Source: Ilyomonas sp965199845
GTDB lineage: Bacteria > Bacteroidota > Bacteroidia > Chitinophagales > Chitinophagaceae
Assembly (NCBI GenBank): GCA_965199845.1
Contig: CBDATZ010000038.1
Location: 62,001 to 126,000, forward strand
DNA length: 64,000 nucleotides
Direction: 5' to 3'
Shown here piece after piece: positions 34,140-42,346 of the stretch. The position numbers and the translations under genes are program-made. Position 1 is the stretch's first letter. Each line of letters opens with the position of its first letter. Below the pieces are notes generated by a model. That model saw only the letters and a program-made list of their open reading frames with translations. It was not told where the DNA came from and ran no database searches.

Positions 34140-35690
34140 CTAAATCCAGTTCTTGATATCTGGTAAAGGATCTGGAGATTTTGGTAACACATGACAATTG
34201 AAACCAATTATCTGCATACCATCTACATGAATACCTTGTCCATCTGCATGAGAATTAAAGCTCGTATTGCTGTCGGCATGAGAATAATTTGCACTTACAC
34301 TAAAGGGTCCCCAGCCTGCAGAACCGCTTGCACTATTCGATTTAAAATCAGAATTATATTGTGAATTGGCTTCACCAAAATCCATCACTAAGTTTCTTAC
34401 AAAAATGACTGAGGTTGGATAACCCGGTAAAATACCTTTTGGCGGCGTATTGCCATCGCTAAGTACTTCGCCGGTTGATTTTACCTGCGGATCTCCGGGG
34501 TCTAATTTCCAGGTTTTAGAAGTAAGAAATGGTGTTTTAAGCCAGGCTCTTACAATAGGCACCTGCGCTATTTCGAAACTCATTTTAAAGCTGGAGGCAT
34601 TAAAACTTCTCGATGTGCTGCCATCACTGTGATGAAAACCGCCGGAAGCGCCAAAACCTAAAAAGCCTGCGCTTGCACTTACACCATAGCTTGTATAATC
34701 GCTGTGAGAATGGGTTGCAAAATCACTGGAGTTGAATGTAAATTGTGTCCAGCCGCCATTTACGAAATCGCCGGGAACTAAAGATGTAAAATAAAAGTCG
34801 GAACCCGAAGCAATGCCTGTAAGTCTCGCTTTATCGAGGTCGTCTTTATATTCTTGTTTCAAAAGGGCTAAGTCTTTCGACATAATCTGGTCTATGCGCG
34901 CTGCAATGGCTTCATAGTCGTTTTTATAACCATTATTTACCCAATCGAACATCGCTGCTTTTACTTTATCCCGTAAGGCATTTGCATTTAATGCCCAGTA
35001 GTGAATAGCTGCAGAATTATCGGCTGTTAAAGCATCTACACGATGAGAATTGTATTCCAATACGGCATCAATATAAGCCGACATTTTCAGGTTATACATA
35101 ATAACGAGCGGGCTTGGTTCCAGCACTTCAGTTTCTTCGCCGGTTATAAGATCGGTTTTCTTTTTCTTTACCTGAAGCAGCTCTCTGAATTTGGCTACCT
35201 GTGCTTTTTCGGCATCAGATAATTCTGTATTGGCAACCTTACTAAACTTCAGAGCATATTCGTACACATCAGATAAAGTTCCTTCATTTTGCATGATGCT
35301 GAGCGGCGCAAGACCGGCACCTTTACTCGCACCATTAATTCCTGCATTAACATCAGGAATAAAATCTACCACGCGCGCCAGGTTCTCTGCCTGCATGTAT
35401 AATTGTGCTGTGTCTGATGCTCTTAATTGTTGTCTTTGCGCATCGGTAAGCGGAATGGGATTTCCGCTGGCATCTTTTTCGGGATTTGGATTTTTTACAA
35501 TCCCGGTTAAGCCCTGGCTTAGAAAAGCAAATTGTTCTTTTGGATAAGGTATGCCGGGCGAGCACCAGCTAAGAAAATTGTCGTTTGAAATAGGGGCAAC
35601 CGTACCATCGCCTTGCGTGATGATCTGGTAGAGTTTACCTAAGATGCTTTGCATAAGATCGTTAGGTAAGATGTTTGCAATGTCTGGCAT
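34140..35690 (-). CDS. Large protein of unknown function with Gly/Ser/Ala-rich amphipathic segments
   Basis: 516 residues, no signal peptide. The N-terminal ~290 residues are helical. Then come two stretches of alternating small and polar residues: 'SDYTSYGVSASAGFLGFGA' and 'SASGSAGWGPFSVSANYSH', separated by 'IVRAWLKTPFL', 'WKLDPGDPQ', 'EVLSDGN' and 'ILPGYPTSVIFVRNLVMDF'. Such stretches recall the membrane-inserting hairpins of pore-forming proteins, but no known family is matched. The end 'MQIIGFNCHVLPKSPDPL' parallels the end of the 32173-33969 protein, so I take the two as distant paralogues. Closed by a terminator. Confidence 0.7.
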   Translation of the reverse strand: MPDIANILPNDLMQSILGKLYQIITQGDGTVAPISNDNFLSWCSPGIPYPKEQFAFLSQGLTGIVKNPNPEKDASGNPIPLTDAQRQQLRASDTAQLYMQAENLARVVDFIPDVNAGINGASKGAGLAPLSIMQNEGTLSDVYEYALKFSKVANTELSDAEKAQVAKFRELLQVKKKKTDLITGEETEVLEPSPLVIMYNLKMSAYIDAVLEYNSHRVDALTADNSAAIHYWALNANALRDKVKAAMFDWVNNGYKNDYEAIAARIDQIMSKDLALLKQEYKDDLDKARLTGIASGSDFYFTSLVPGDFVNGGWTQFTFNSSDFATHSHSDYTSYGVSASAGFLGFGASGGFHHSDGSTSRSFNASSFKMSFEIAQVPIVRAWLKTPFLTSKTWKLDPGDPQVKSTGEVLSDGNTPPKGILPGYPTSVIFVRNLVMDFGEANSQYNSDFKSNSASGSAGWGPFSVSANYSHADSNTSFNSHADGQGIHVDGMQIIGFNCHVLPKSPDPLPDIKNWI

Positions 35691-35760
35691 AATAGAATTT
35701 TTTTACCTACTCTTTGATCGGATTTTCGGTTTTCTCCGTTTGTTTATAAAGAAGTTTTTC

Positions 35761-35809
35761 ATCGCGTATTGCTACACGATGATTTAGTATGGCAAATCAA
35801 TTTTGCCAT
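35761..35809. promoter_or_regulatory. Two adjacent inverted repeats upstream of the 34140-35690 gene
   Basis: ATCGCGT/ACACGAT (35761-35780, one mismatch) and a perfect ATGGCAAA-TCAAT-TTTGCCAT (35789-35809), 70-120 bases before the start codon. Could be operators or leader hairpins. Confidence 0.45.
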
Positions 35810-36312
35810 TTATACGTTCAGATTATAAAATGTTCAGAATTCTTATTTCAACAGATTCAAACCATATTTTTCAGCAACTAATAGTATGTATTTGTAAGCC
35901 AGAATATAATGATGCTATCCAATCGTTCCCGTTTATGTAGGTCTCTTTTTTGTCGCTTAAAAAGTGGAGTTGGAAACAAAGGAACAGTTTTTTTTATAAT
36001 TATATAATAACTACACATTATTTTTTTGCTTCAATCGGCTCTTTATTAAAACTCTATAGTTGATATAATTTATGTAAGCTTTTCGTTGACTGATTTTACA
36101 CAGATAAAAAAGTATTGTATTGATAGTAAATAATGAGTAAAAGAAAGAGGATGAATTTGCGGAGGAAAAATCTCGCTTATCGTTTTGTATGATTGCTTTT
36201 AGCGAATAATCAAACAATAAATCATCTTAGTTATTATAACTGTATTGTTTATTGAATTATGTATGAAAATTTCGATGTTGAAAGGATAGCTGTGACGGGA
36301 TTAATCTTTATT

Positions 36313-36364
36313 AATCAATACATACTAATATCAAAAAATATTTTGAAATCAATATGTATTAATT
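36313..36364. promoter_or_regulatory. Nested inverted repeat downstream of the 36394-36729 gene
   Basis: Outer arms AATACATA (36317-36324) and TATGTATT (36353-36360), extendable with one bulge, around inner TCAAAA/TTTTGA arms. On the minus strand it lies about 30 bases past the stop of the 36394-36729 gene, so may act as a weak terminator or as an operator. Confidence 0.4.
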
Positions 36365-36393
36365 GGCTTTTTATAAGCAGCAACAGTAACTGT

Positions 36394-36729
36394 TTATATA
36401 CCCGGTATCGCGCTGAAAACAGTATCTGTTATCAGGTTCACTAAGCTGTCTCTAAACTGCTCCGCTTTAATCGTAGCTAAACCAGCTCTTTGCAAAGCTG
36501 CCATTTCTATCAGGTCTTTCTGTGCTGTAATAAGTAATTCAAAATCATCGGGAGTTAATTTTTTTTCTGCTAATAAACCCGTCCATCGTTCTAATTTTTC
36601 TTTCATGGATTCCAGCAGGTTTTTAGCATCTTCTTCAGCTTCTTTTGCATACGATTTATAAGAAGCTTTGGCAAGTGCGAGAATATTATTTTTAAGTTGC
36701 GTAAACAACTCTCCAAATTTTAAAGCCAT
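36394..36729 (-). CDS. Small all-helical cytoplasmic protein, unknown
   Basis: 111 residues, without signal or membrane segment. Predicted to be two or three long amphipathic helices ('FTQLKNNILALAKASYKSYAKEAEEDAKNLLESMKEKLERW' then 'LTPDDFELLITAQKDLIEMAALQRAGLATIKAEQF') ending in a short hydrophobic tail 'LITDTVFSAIPGI'. It starts 12 bases after the upstream lipoprotein gene, so they form an operon. No family recognised. The helical pattern and lipoprotein partner could suggest a chaperone or immunity-type pair, but there is no direct evidence. Confidence 0.65.
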   Translation of the reverse strand: MALKFGELFTQLKNNILALAKASYKSYAKEAEEDAKNLLESMKEKLERWTGLLAEKKLTPDDFELLITAQKDLIEMAALQRAGLATIKAEQFRDSLVNLITDTVFSAIPGI

Positions 36730-36741
36730 AAAAAAGATATA

Positions 36742-37215
36742 TTATTTGTTTAAAAAATTGGTGATACCGGCATCTGACGATTGTATCTTATGAGACTCCA
36801 AATCGGCAATCCTGTCGAAGCCTTCTGCTGCAATCGGTTTAAACTCATCAATTAAATCCTGGCTTTTTTTGCCGCTCTTTTTCCAGCTTGCGAAATAAGA
36901 ACCTACAATTCCTTTCTGAGCCGTAGAATCCAGCATTTTATTCCACATTTTTATTGTAATATCATTCTTTGGGCGATGCCTTTCATACTCAATGGCTTTA
37001 CGCATATTTAATACAACGGCTTCCACTTCTTTCTGATGCGAAGAGTAAGATTCGGTTGATTCATCTATCAAATTCAAAACATCAATTTTAAGAGAAGTGG
37101 CTTGCGAGTATGCCTGTTGATCGTAAGGAGCTATGTAATGATTACAACTAACGAGAAAAACGGCAAACAATAAAACGGTTATCCATTGCTTTGCTTCGGA
37201 AAGCTTTTTTTTCAT
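36742..37215 (-). CDS. Lipoprotein, helical, unknown
   Basis: 157 residues with a lipoprotein signal (lipobox 'FLVSC' near residue 24). The mature part is predicted helical ('QATSLKIDVLNLIDESTESYSSHQKEVEAVVLNMRKAIEYERHR') and includes 'NKMLDSTAQKGIVGSYFASWKKSGKKSQDLIDEFKPIAAEGFDRI', probably a periplasmic helical bundle. First gene of the accessory block on the minus strand and co-transcribed with the small helical protein. No family recognised. Confidence 0.72.
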   Translation of the reverse strand: MKKKLSEAKQWITVLLFAVFLVSCNHYIAPYDQQAYSQATSLKIDVLNLIDESTESYSSHQKEVEAVVLNMRKAIEYERHRPKNDITIKMWNKMLDSTAQKGIVGSYFASWKKSGKKSQDLIDEFKPIAAEGFDRIADLESHKIQSSDAGITNFLNK

Positions 37216-37373
37216 AAAGGATGATTTTGATAATAGATAGTCGTGTTTATTCTTTCATCAGTTAACAAGCGGGTACAATTTCTTTTATCGTTGGCATTCG
37301 TTACTTGTAAATTAACTTGAAAAGAAACGAAACGGAAAGCTAAACCATTCGCCGGATTAATGCAAACAAAGAC

Positions 37374-38183
37374 TCAATGACGGCTAAAAAAATCGCTTAC
37401 CACTTTATTGAAATCGTCTTTATGTTCCATTAACGTTGCATGTCCGCTATGCGGCACAATCCATAAATCAGCTCCCGGAATAGACTGTGCAATCAGCATG
37501 GTATGTTTGGGTAAAATAATATCCCTGTCGCCGCCAATAACAAGTGTCGGACAATGAATCTGCTTTAGTTGATTTAATGAAATATTGGGTTCTACATTCA
37601 TCATGTGAACAAGCTTGTAAGTATGCTTGTTTTCTTTGGTTTGTGGCTGTTGTTTTAGCTTTTCTTCTTCCTGTAAACCTTCTTCGTAAAAGCTTCCTAA
37701 TGCTGTACTGTCCGGCCATAAATTAGCGCCTGTTACAGCCAGCTTTTTTACTTTATCCGGATGGCGAATTGCCAATAATAATCCATTAATGCCGCCATCG
37801 CTCCAGCCAATTACATAACAGGAATCAAGATGCAAAGAATCAAGCAAAGCATTCATATCATCTGCCATCATTTCATAAGTCAGCGTATCGCTTTCGTCAA
37901 CTGATTTGCCTTGCGCGCGGCTATCAGGTAGTATTACTTTATAGTGTTTGGAGAAATAAGGAACCTGGTTCATAAAGCTGCTGCCGTTGCCACCGTTTCC
38001 GTGTATCATTAACAAGGGTTCGCCTTTGCCGTAAACTTCATAATACATGCGAAAGCCACGGATGCTGATGTATTTGCCAACCTTTTTATTATTTCCATAT
38101 ATCGTTGTATCCATACGAGATTGTGCATACATTGTAAATGCTGTGAGAAAACTAAGAATGATTATGATTACTGAGGCTTTCAT
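37374..38183 (-). CDS. Secreted alpha/beta hydrolase
   Basis: 269 residues with a signal peptide ending near 'FTMYAQ'. Alpha/beta-hydrolase core: oxyanion motif 'LLMIHGNGGNGSS', nucleophile elbow 'GWSDGG', catalytic Asp in 'VIGGDRDIILP' and His in 'HSGHATLM'. Similar to the 3-oxoadipate enol-lactonase/haloperoxidase-like group, but substrate cannot be inferred, and a periplasmic location makes a catabolic role in the cytoplasm unlikely. Monocistronic, between the accessory block and an MFS gene. Confidence 0.85.
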   Translation of the reverse strand: MKASVIIIILSFLTAFTMYAQSRMDTTIYGNNKKVGKYISIRGFRMYYEVYGKGEPLLMIHGNGGNGSSFMNQVPYFSKHYKVILPDSRAQGKSVDESDTLTYEMMADDMNALLDSLHLDSCYVIGWSDGGINGLLLAIRHPDKVKKLAVTGANLWPDSTALGSFYEEGLQEEEKLKQQPQTKENKHTYKLVHMMNVEPNISLNQLKQIHCPTLVIGGDRDIILPKHTMLIAQSIPGADLWIVPHSGHATLMEHKDDFNKVVSDFFSRH

Positions 38184-38195
38184 AGCTTTAATTGT

Positions 38196-38345
38196 GAATG
38201 ATGAATGATGAATTATGATTTATGAAAGAAAATGACCGATTTGTTATTTACCTTAGAATTATGAGCGAGGCATACAAAGCAAATAGGACTTACAATGCAC
38301 TTACTAAATTTACAACTCATAATTCATCGCTCATCGTTCATCATT
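38196..38345. repeat. Inverted-repeat-bounded intergenic element
   Basis: The left end GAATGATGAATGATGAATTATGA and the right end, whose complement reads AATGATGAACGATGAG then GATGAATTATGA, form terminal inverted repeats of about 23-29 bases around ~98 bases of noncoding DNA. It looks like a short nonautonomous (MITE- or REP-like) element between the hydrolase and MFS genes. Confidence 0.55.
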
Positions 38346-38349
38346 AACC

Positions 38350-39624
38350 TTAGTATTCCATATCGCGAAGCGAAGGCGCTTTTATCCACGTAACAATAAC
38401 CACCAGCAACGTCATACAACCACCAAACACAACAGAAGGAACCAAGCCCATGGCTCTTGCCACAACGCCGCTTTCAAATTGACCTAATTCGTTACTGCTG
38501 TTGATGAACATTGAGTTTACACTCAATACGCGTCCACGCATATTATCCGGTGTTTTTAATTGCGCAATGGTTCCGCGAACCACTACGCTGATGCCGTCGA
38601 GCATACCACTTATCATCAATACTAAAAAAGACAACCAGAATAGTTTAGATAGCCCGAATATGATAATACAAATACCAAAACCCGCAACGGCATACATAAG
38701 CTTGCGGCCTTGCTTTCTTTTTAATGGAAATAAAGTAAGTAACACAACGATAATAATAGCACCAATATCAGAAGAGGCATTTAACAAACCAAAACCTTCC
38801 GGACCAATATGCAGAATGTCTTTTGCAAAAGCCGGAATCATCGCGACAGCGCCACCGAACAAGACAGCAAACAAATCAAGCGAGATAGCGCCCAGTAATT
38901 CTTTTGTTTTAAATACAAATGCCAATCCTTCGCGTACACTGTCCCATGTCCTTCGTTCACCGCGTTCATTAGCAGCCGGTTTTTTGCTAAGCAAAGACAT
39001 AGACAGCAAAGCGAAAATAAGCATCGCAGAAACAACACCTAACGTGCCTGTTATACCGGCATGTGCTATTAATAAACCACCCACTGCATGACCGCTTACC
39101 GAAGCCGACATATAAGTTCCCTGGTTCCAGGTAGTTGCATTCTGCAGTAACTCGCGCGGAACAATATTGGCCACCAAAACACTGAATGTTGGTCCCGAAA
39201 ACGAACGTACAATACCTGTGCAAAAGACAATGACATAAATGATCATTGCAATGCCATGATTTCCTATATATTGATGCGTGTATCCGGTAGATAAAAAGCA
39301 AAATAATATGCCTGCTAAAGCATACAAAGAAAGACAAATGAGCATCAGCTTTTTCTTCTCGCTGATGTCTATAAAATGTCCGGCATATAACGCCATACTT
39401 ACAGCCGGTATTACTTCTGATAAACCTAATAAACCAATGGCAAAAGCACCTTCCGTCGGACTTTTATAAAGGCTGTAAATCCACCAGCCTAATACAGTTG
39501 TCAGCATACGTATGCCCATCGTAAATGTAAAGCGGCTCATCAGCAAATTGCGATATTCGGTAATCGCTATTGATGCAAAAGGATTTTGTTGTGTTTGTAA
39601 CGTTTTATTCTCTGCTTCTTCCAT
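38350..39624 (-). CDS. MFS transporter (EntS-like, PF05977-type)
   Basis: 424 residues with 11-12 membrane segments. 'FRTFTMGIRMLTTVLGWWIYSLYKSP' (approximate) and 'GHFIDISEKKKLMLI' (motif A-like loop 2-3) and the halfway 'DSVREGLAFVFKTKELLGAISLDLFAVLFGGAVAMIPAFAKDIL' are typical of the enterobactin-exporter-like MFS group that pumps siderophores or drugs. The late 'TPDNMRGRVLSVNSMFINSSNELGQFESG' motif supports this group. Substrate unknown; no siderophore genes are nearby. Starts 29 bases downstream of the kinase gene on the same strand. Confidence 0.88.
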   Translation of the reverse strand: MEEAENKTLQTQQNPFASIAITEYRNLLMSRFTFTMGIRMLTTVLGWWIYSLYKSPTEGAFAIGLLGLSEVIPAVSMALYAGHFIDISEKKKLMLICLSLYALAGILFCFLSTGYTHQYIGNHGIAMIIYVIVFCTGIVRSFSGPTFSVLVANIVPRELLQNATTWNQGTYMSASVSGHAVGGLLIAHAGITGTLGVVSAMLIFALLSMSLLSKKPAANERGERRTWDSVREGLAFVFKTKELLGAISLDLFAVLFGGAVAMIPAFAKDILHIGPEGFGLLNASSDIGAIIIVVLLTLFPLKRKQGRKLMYAVAGFGICIIIFGLSKLFWLSFLVLMISGMLDGISVVVRGTIAQLKTPDNMRGRVLSVNSMFINSSNELGQFESGVVARAMGLVPSVVFGGCMTLLVVIVTWIKAPSLRDMEY

Positions 39625-39653
39625 TCAAATGTATTTATCAGTCAACTACTTCA

Positions 39654-40280
39654 TTAAAGTGTTATATAAAGCTGCTCATCGAAGTCTGTTTCCAAAGCTT
39701 CTATAATGGAAACAAGGTGAGAATCATTACTTAAAAAATCGGCATTGTCGGCTTCCACAAAAATGGTTTTGATAGCGTGTTGCCTGATATAATTTGTATA
39801 AGTGTCCTGAATACTTTGCAAGTAACTGTCAGGTATTTTTTGTTCGTAACTGCGATTGCGTTTTTTTATATTTTTCTGCAAACGACTGATTGAACTGTGC
39901 AGGTAAATAATCATATCCGGAAATACCAGCTGCTGTTGCATAATATCAAACAGCTTTTGATAGAGTTTAAACTCTTCTTCCGGTAAATTGATCCTGGCAA
40001 ACAACAGGCATTTGGTAAACAGATAATCTGAAACCGTAATGCTCTGAAATAAATCTGTCTTAAACAAATTATCCTTTAACTGTTTAAAGCGTTCTGCCAA
40101 AAAAAACAGCTCCAGCGGAAAAGCGTATTGCTCCGGATTTTCGTAAAATTTTGGCAGGAAAGGATTGTCGGCAAATTCTTCCAGAATTAATCTTGCATTC
40201 AGTTTTTTTGCCAGCAGATGAGCGAGCGTGGTTTTGCCGGCTCCAATATTTCCTTCGATTGTAATAAAGCGATGTTGCAT
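39654..40280 (-). CDS. Deoxynucleoside kinase
   Basis: 208 residues. Starts at the ATG of 'MQHRFITIEGNIGAGKTTLAHLLA'; P-loop at residues 10-18. The dNK-family marks are 'LILEEFADNPFLPKFYENPEQYAFPLELFFLAERFKQL' (substrate Glu and the ELFFLAxR helix), 'TVSDYLFTKCLLFA' (DRS-like position as SDY) and the lid arginines 'NIKKRNRSYEQ'. It phosphorylates deoxynucleosides for salvage; deoxyadenosine/deoxyguanosine preference is likely but unproven. Divergent from lpdA. Confidence 0.88.
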   Translation of the reverse strand: MQHRFITIEGNIGAGKTTLAHLLAKKLNARLILEEFADNPFLPKFYENPEQYAFPLELFFLAERFKQLKDNLFKTDLFQSITVSDYLFTKCLLFARINLPEEEFKLYQKLFDIMQQQLVFPDMIIYLHSSISRLQKNIKKRNRSYEQKIPDSYLQSIQDTYTNYIRQHAIKTIFVEADNADFLSNDSHLVSIIEALETDFDEQLYITL

Positions 40281-40391
40281 GAAGTAAGATCAAAAGTAGG
40301 CAATTGTCGTGTGATGAATTGTACTTATCGGTCATCATTTTGCCGATAGCGGTCGTTATTGAAAGCTTAACAGTTGGTAACTTGTTCACTC

Positions 40392-40422
40392 TTTGTTGTT
40401 TCCGCCTTTAAAGCTAACTTTG
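40392..40422 (+). promoter_or_regulatory. Bacteroidota-type promoter for lpdA
   Basis: TTTG (40392-40395), then exactly 19 bases, then TAACTTTG (40415-40422), a perfect match to the -33/-7 consensus TTTG-N19-TAnnTTTG used by the main sigma factor of Bacteroidota. It gives a leader of about 75 bases to the lpdA ATG. Confidence 0.82.
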
Positions 40423-40505
40423 CAGCCGCAAATAAAATGTACTGCGATTGCTGTTTATTTGCAATCGTTTATCTCTCAAATTTTTTGAAAAATCAAAAAT
40501 AATAT

Positions 40506-41915
40506 ATGGCATACGATGTAGTAGTCCTTGGTAGCGGTCCGGGCGGTTATCCGGCGGCTATCCGTGCCTCTCAGCTTGGTTTTAAAGTAGCAATTATAGA
40601 AAAAGAAAGTCTTGGCGGCATTTGCCTCAACTGGGGTTGTATTCCTACCAAAGCGCTGATAAAAAGTGCCAACGTGTATGATTATGCAAAGCATAGCTCG
40701 GCGTATGGCATAAATGTCGAAAATGCATCGCCGGATTTTGGAGGCGTTATCAAACGCAGCCGTGGGGTGGCAGATAAAATGAACAAAGGCGTTGCCTTCC
40801 TGATGAAGAAAAATAAGATTGACGTCATTATGGGATATGGTACGCTAACCGGTAAAGGTAAAATACAGGTAAAAGGTACCGATGGGAAAGAGCAAACTGT
40901 AGAAGCCAAACATATTGTAATAGCAACCGGCGGCAGAAGCCGCGAATTGCCAAACCTGAAACAGGATGGTAAAAAAGTGGTTGGTTACCGCGAAGCGATG
41001 GTTTTGCCGGAGCAACCTAAAAGCATGATTGTTGTAGGCAGCGGCGCAATAGGCGTTGAGTTTGCTTATGTGTACAACTCAATGGGAACCAAAGTAACGA
41101 TTGTTGAGTTTCTTCCGCGCGTTGTTCCGGTAGAAGATGAAGAGATTTCGAAAGAACTGGAAAAGCAATTTAAAAAACAAGGGATTGATATTATGACCAG
41201 CTCGACCGTTGAGTCGGTTGATACATCCGGGAATGGCGTAAAAGCGCAGGTGAAAAAGCTGGATGGCAGCACCGTAACATTAGAAGCTGATGTTGTTTTG
41301 AGTGCGGTTGGTGTTGTTGCCAATGTTGAAAATATTGGCCTGGAAACGGTTGGTGTAAAAGTAGAAAAAGGTAAAGTTGTGGTTGATAAATATCAGCAAA
41401 CAAATGTACCTGGATTTTATGCAATCGGCGATTGTACGCCCAACCAGGCATTGGCTCATAAAGCCACAAAAGAAGGTATTAACGTTGCTGAATACATTGC
41501 TTTCTTAGAAAAGAAATCAGCTCACCAGCCGGAAGTAATGGATTATGCAAACATTCCGGGTTGTACGTATTGCACACCTGAAATTGCTTCTGTTGGTTTT
41601 ACCGAGAAAGCCGCAAAAGATGCCGGTTACGAAGTAAAAGTGGGCAAATTCCCTTTCATTGCCAGCGGTAAAGCCACAGCTGCCGGCGCAACGGATGGTT
41701 TTGTAAAAGTGATTTACGATGCGAAATACGGTGAATTGCTTGGCGCACACATGATCGGTGCAAACGTTACCGAAATGATTGCCGAAATTTCTGTAGCGCG
41801 AAAATTAGAAACCACAGCGCACGAAATATTGAATGCCATTCATCCGCACCCGACGATGAGTGAAGCCGTAAAAGAAGCTACCGCCGTTGCATATGGTGAA
41901 GCGACGGATATTTAG
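40506..41915 (+). CDS. lpdA: Dihydrolipoyl dehydrogenase
   Basis: 469 residues. FAD enzyme that reoxidises dihydrolipoyl groups (E3 of pyruvate, 2-oxoglutarate, branched-chain dehydrogenase complexes or glycine cleavage). Seen: FAD-binding 'VVLGSGPGGYPAAIRAS', redox disulfide C40/C45 in 'GGICLNWGCIPTKAL', NAD-binding 'MIVVGSGAIGVEFAYVYNSMG', 'YAIGDCTPNQALAHKATKEG' and the catalytic His-Glu pair in 'IHPHPTMSEAVKEA'. Complex partners E1/E2 are not in the window. Expressed from its own promoter and ended by a hairpin. Confidence 0.96.
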   Translation: MAYDVVVLGSGPGGYPAAIRASQLGFKVAIIEKESLGGICLNWGCIPTKALIKSANVYDYAKHSSAYGINVENASPDFGGVIKRSRGVADKMNKGVAFLMKKNKIDVIMGYGTLTGKGKIQVKGTDGKEQTVEAKHIVIATGGRSRELPNLKQDGKKVVGYREAMVLPEQPKSMIVVGSGAIGVEFAYVYNSMGTKVTIVEFLPRVVPVEDEEISKELEKQFKKQGIDIMTSSTVESVDTSGNGVKAQVKKLDGSTVTLEADVVLSAVGVVANVENIGLETVGVKVEKGKVVVDKYQQTNVPGFYAIGDCTPNQALAHKATKEGINVAEYIAFLEKKSAHQPEVMDYANIPGCTYCTPEIASVGFTEKAAKDAGYEVKVGKFPFIASGKATAAGATDGFVKVIYDAKYGELLGAHMIGANVTEMIAEISVARKLETTAHEILNAIHPHPTMSEAVKEATAVAYGEATDI

Positions 41916-41935
41916 GTGTTGAATTCTTATAAATC

Positions 41936-41980
41936 AGAGGTGCAAGAAACGATGCTTTTATCTTCTTTGCGCCTCTTTTG
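41936..41980 (+). terminator. Terminator after lpdA
   Basis: Imperfect stem AGAGGTGCAAGAA (41936-41948) / TTCTTTGCGCCTCT (41963-41976) followed by TTTTG. It overlaps the possible promoter of the next gene. Confidence 0.6.
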
Positions 41981-41994
41981 TTTTATTATATTTG
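41966..41994 (+). promoter_or_regulatory. Likely promoter of the PIN-domain pair
   Basis: TTTG at 41966-41969 and TATATTTG at 41987-41994 fit the Bacteroidota consensus, but with 17 rather than 19 bases between. The upstream box overlaps the lpdA terminator stem. Confidence 0.5.
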
Positions 41995-42013
41995 TAATGA
42001 TTAAATGTATTTT

Positions 42014-42343
42014 ATGAATATTAGTAAAGCGTTCTGGTTATCATATGATTTAGGCTTGAAAGGCGATTATTCTGGTTTATACACATTTCTTGATTCTGTA
42101 AAAGCACGAGAGTGTGGAAATAATATTGCTTTTTTTGAGAAAGATTATGGTGATGATTTTATATCTGGTTTAAAGAGTGAACTCGAATCTTACTTAAAGA
42201 TTGCCGAAACAGATAGAATTTATGCGATTTATCTTGATGCGTCAACTATGAAAATAAAAGGTAAGTTTTTATTTGGTGGAAGAAAAAGAGCGCCGTGGGA
42301 AGGTTATGCTGTTCAACAAACCCAAGGTGAAGAAGATTATTAA
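42014..42343 (+). CDS. Small protein upstream of PIN nuclease, possible antitoxin or partner
   Basis: 109 residues from the ATG at 42014; an ATG at 42005 would add three. No recognised domain. It reads as an alpha/beta fold ('KAFWLSYDLGLKGDYSGLYTFLDSVKARECGNNIAFF' and 'AETDRIYAIYLDASTMKIKGKFLFGGRKRAPWEGYA'); the pattern resembles a small RNA-recognition-like or CRISPR Cas2-like fold, but this is only a shape impression. Ends four bases before the PIN gene, so they are co-transcribed. An antitoxin role follows only from the arrangement. Confidence 0.62.
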   Translation: MNISKAFWLSYDLGLKGDYSGLYTFLDSVKARECGNNIAFFEKDYGDDFISGLKSELESYLKIAETDRIYAIYLDASTMKIKGKFLFGGRKRAPWEGYAVQQTQGEEDY

Positions 42344-42346
42344 TGT

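Larger units (their letters stand above)
35691..36393. other. AT-rich noncoding region with inverted repeats
   Basis: 700 bases with no credible gene. Includes the likely promoter of the 34140-35690 gene on the minus strand and three inverted repeats, listed separately. Short frames at 36011-36217 (minus) and 36259-36444 (plus) look random. Confidence 0.55.

Noticed and set aside
36011..36217. Minus-strand frame of 68 residues in the 35.7-36.4 kb gap
   Set aside because: Composition is that of AT-rich noncoding DNA; no start context, no domain.
36259..36444. Plus-strand frame of 61 residues
   Set aside because: Overlaps the end of the 36394-36729 gene on the other strand and looks random.
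26743..37215. Prophage or contractile-injection cluster
   Set aside because: No tail tube, sheath, baseplate, portal, terminase, integrase or AAA+ gene is present, despite several lysin-type domains.
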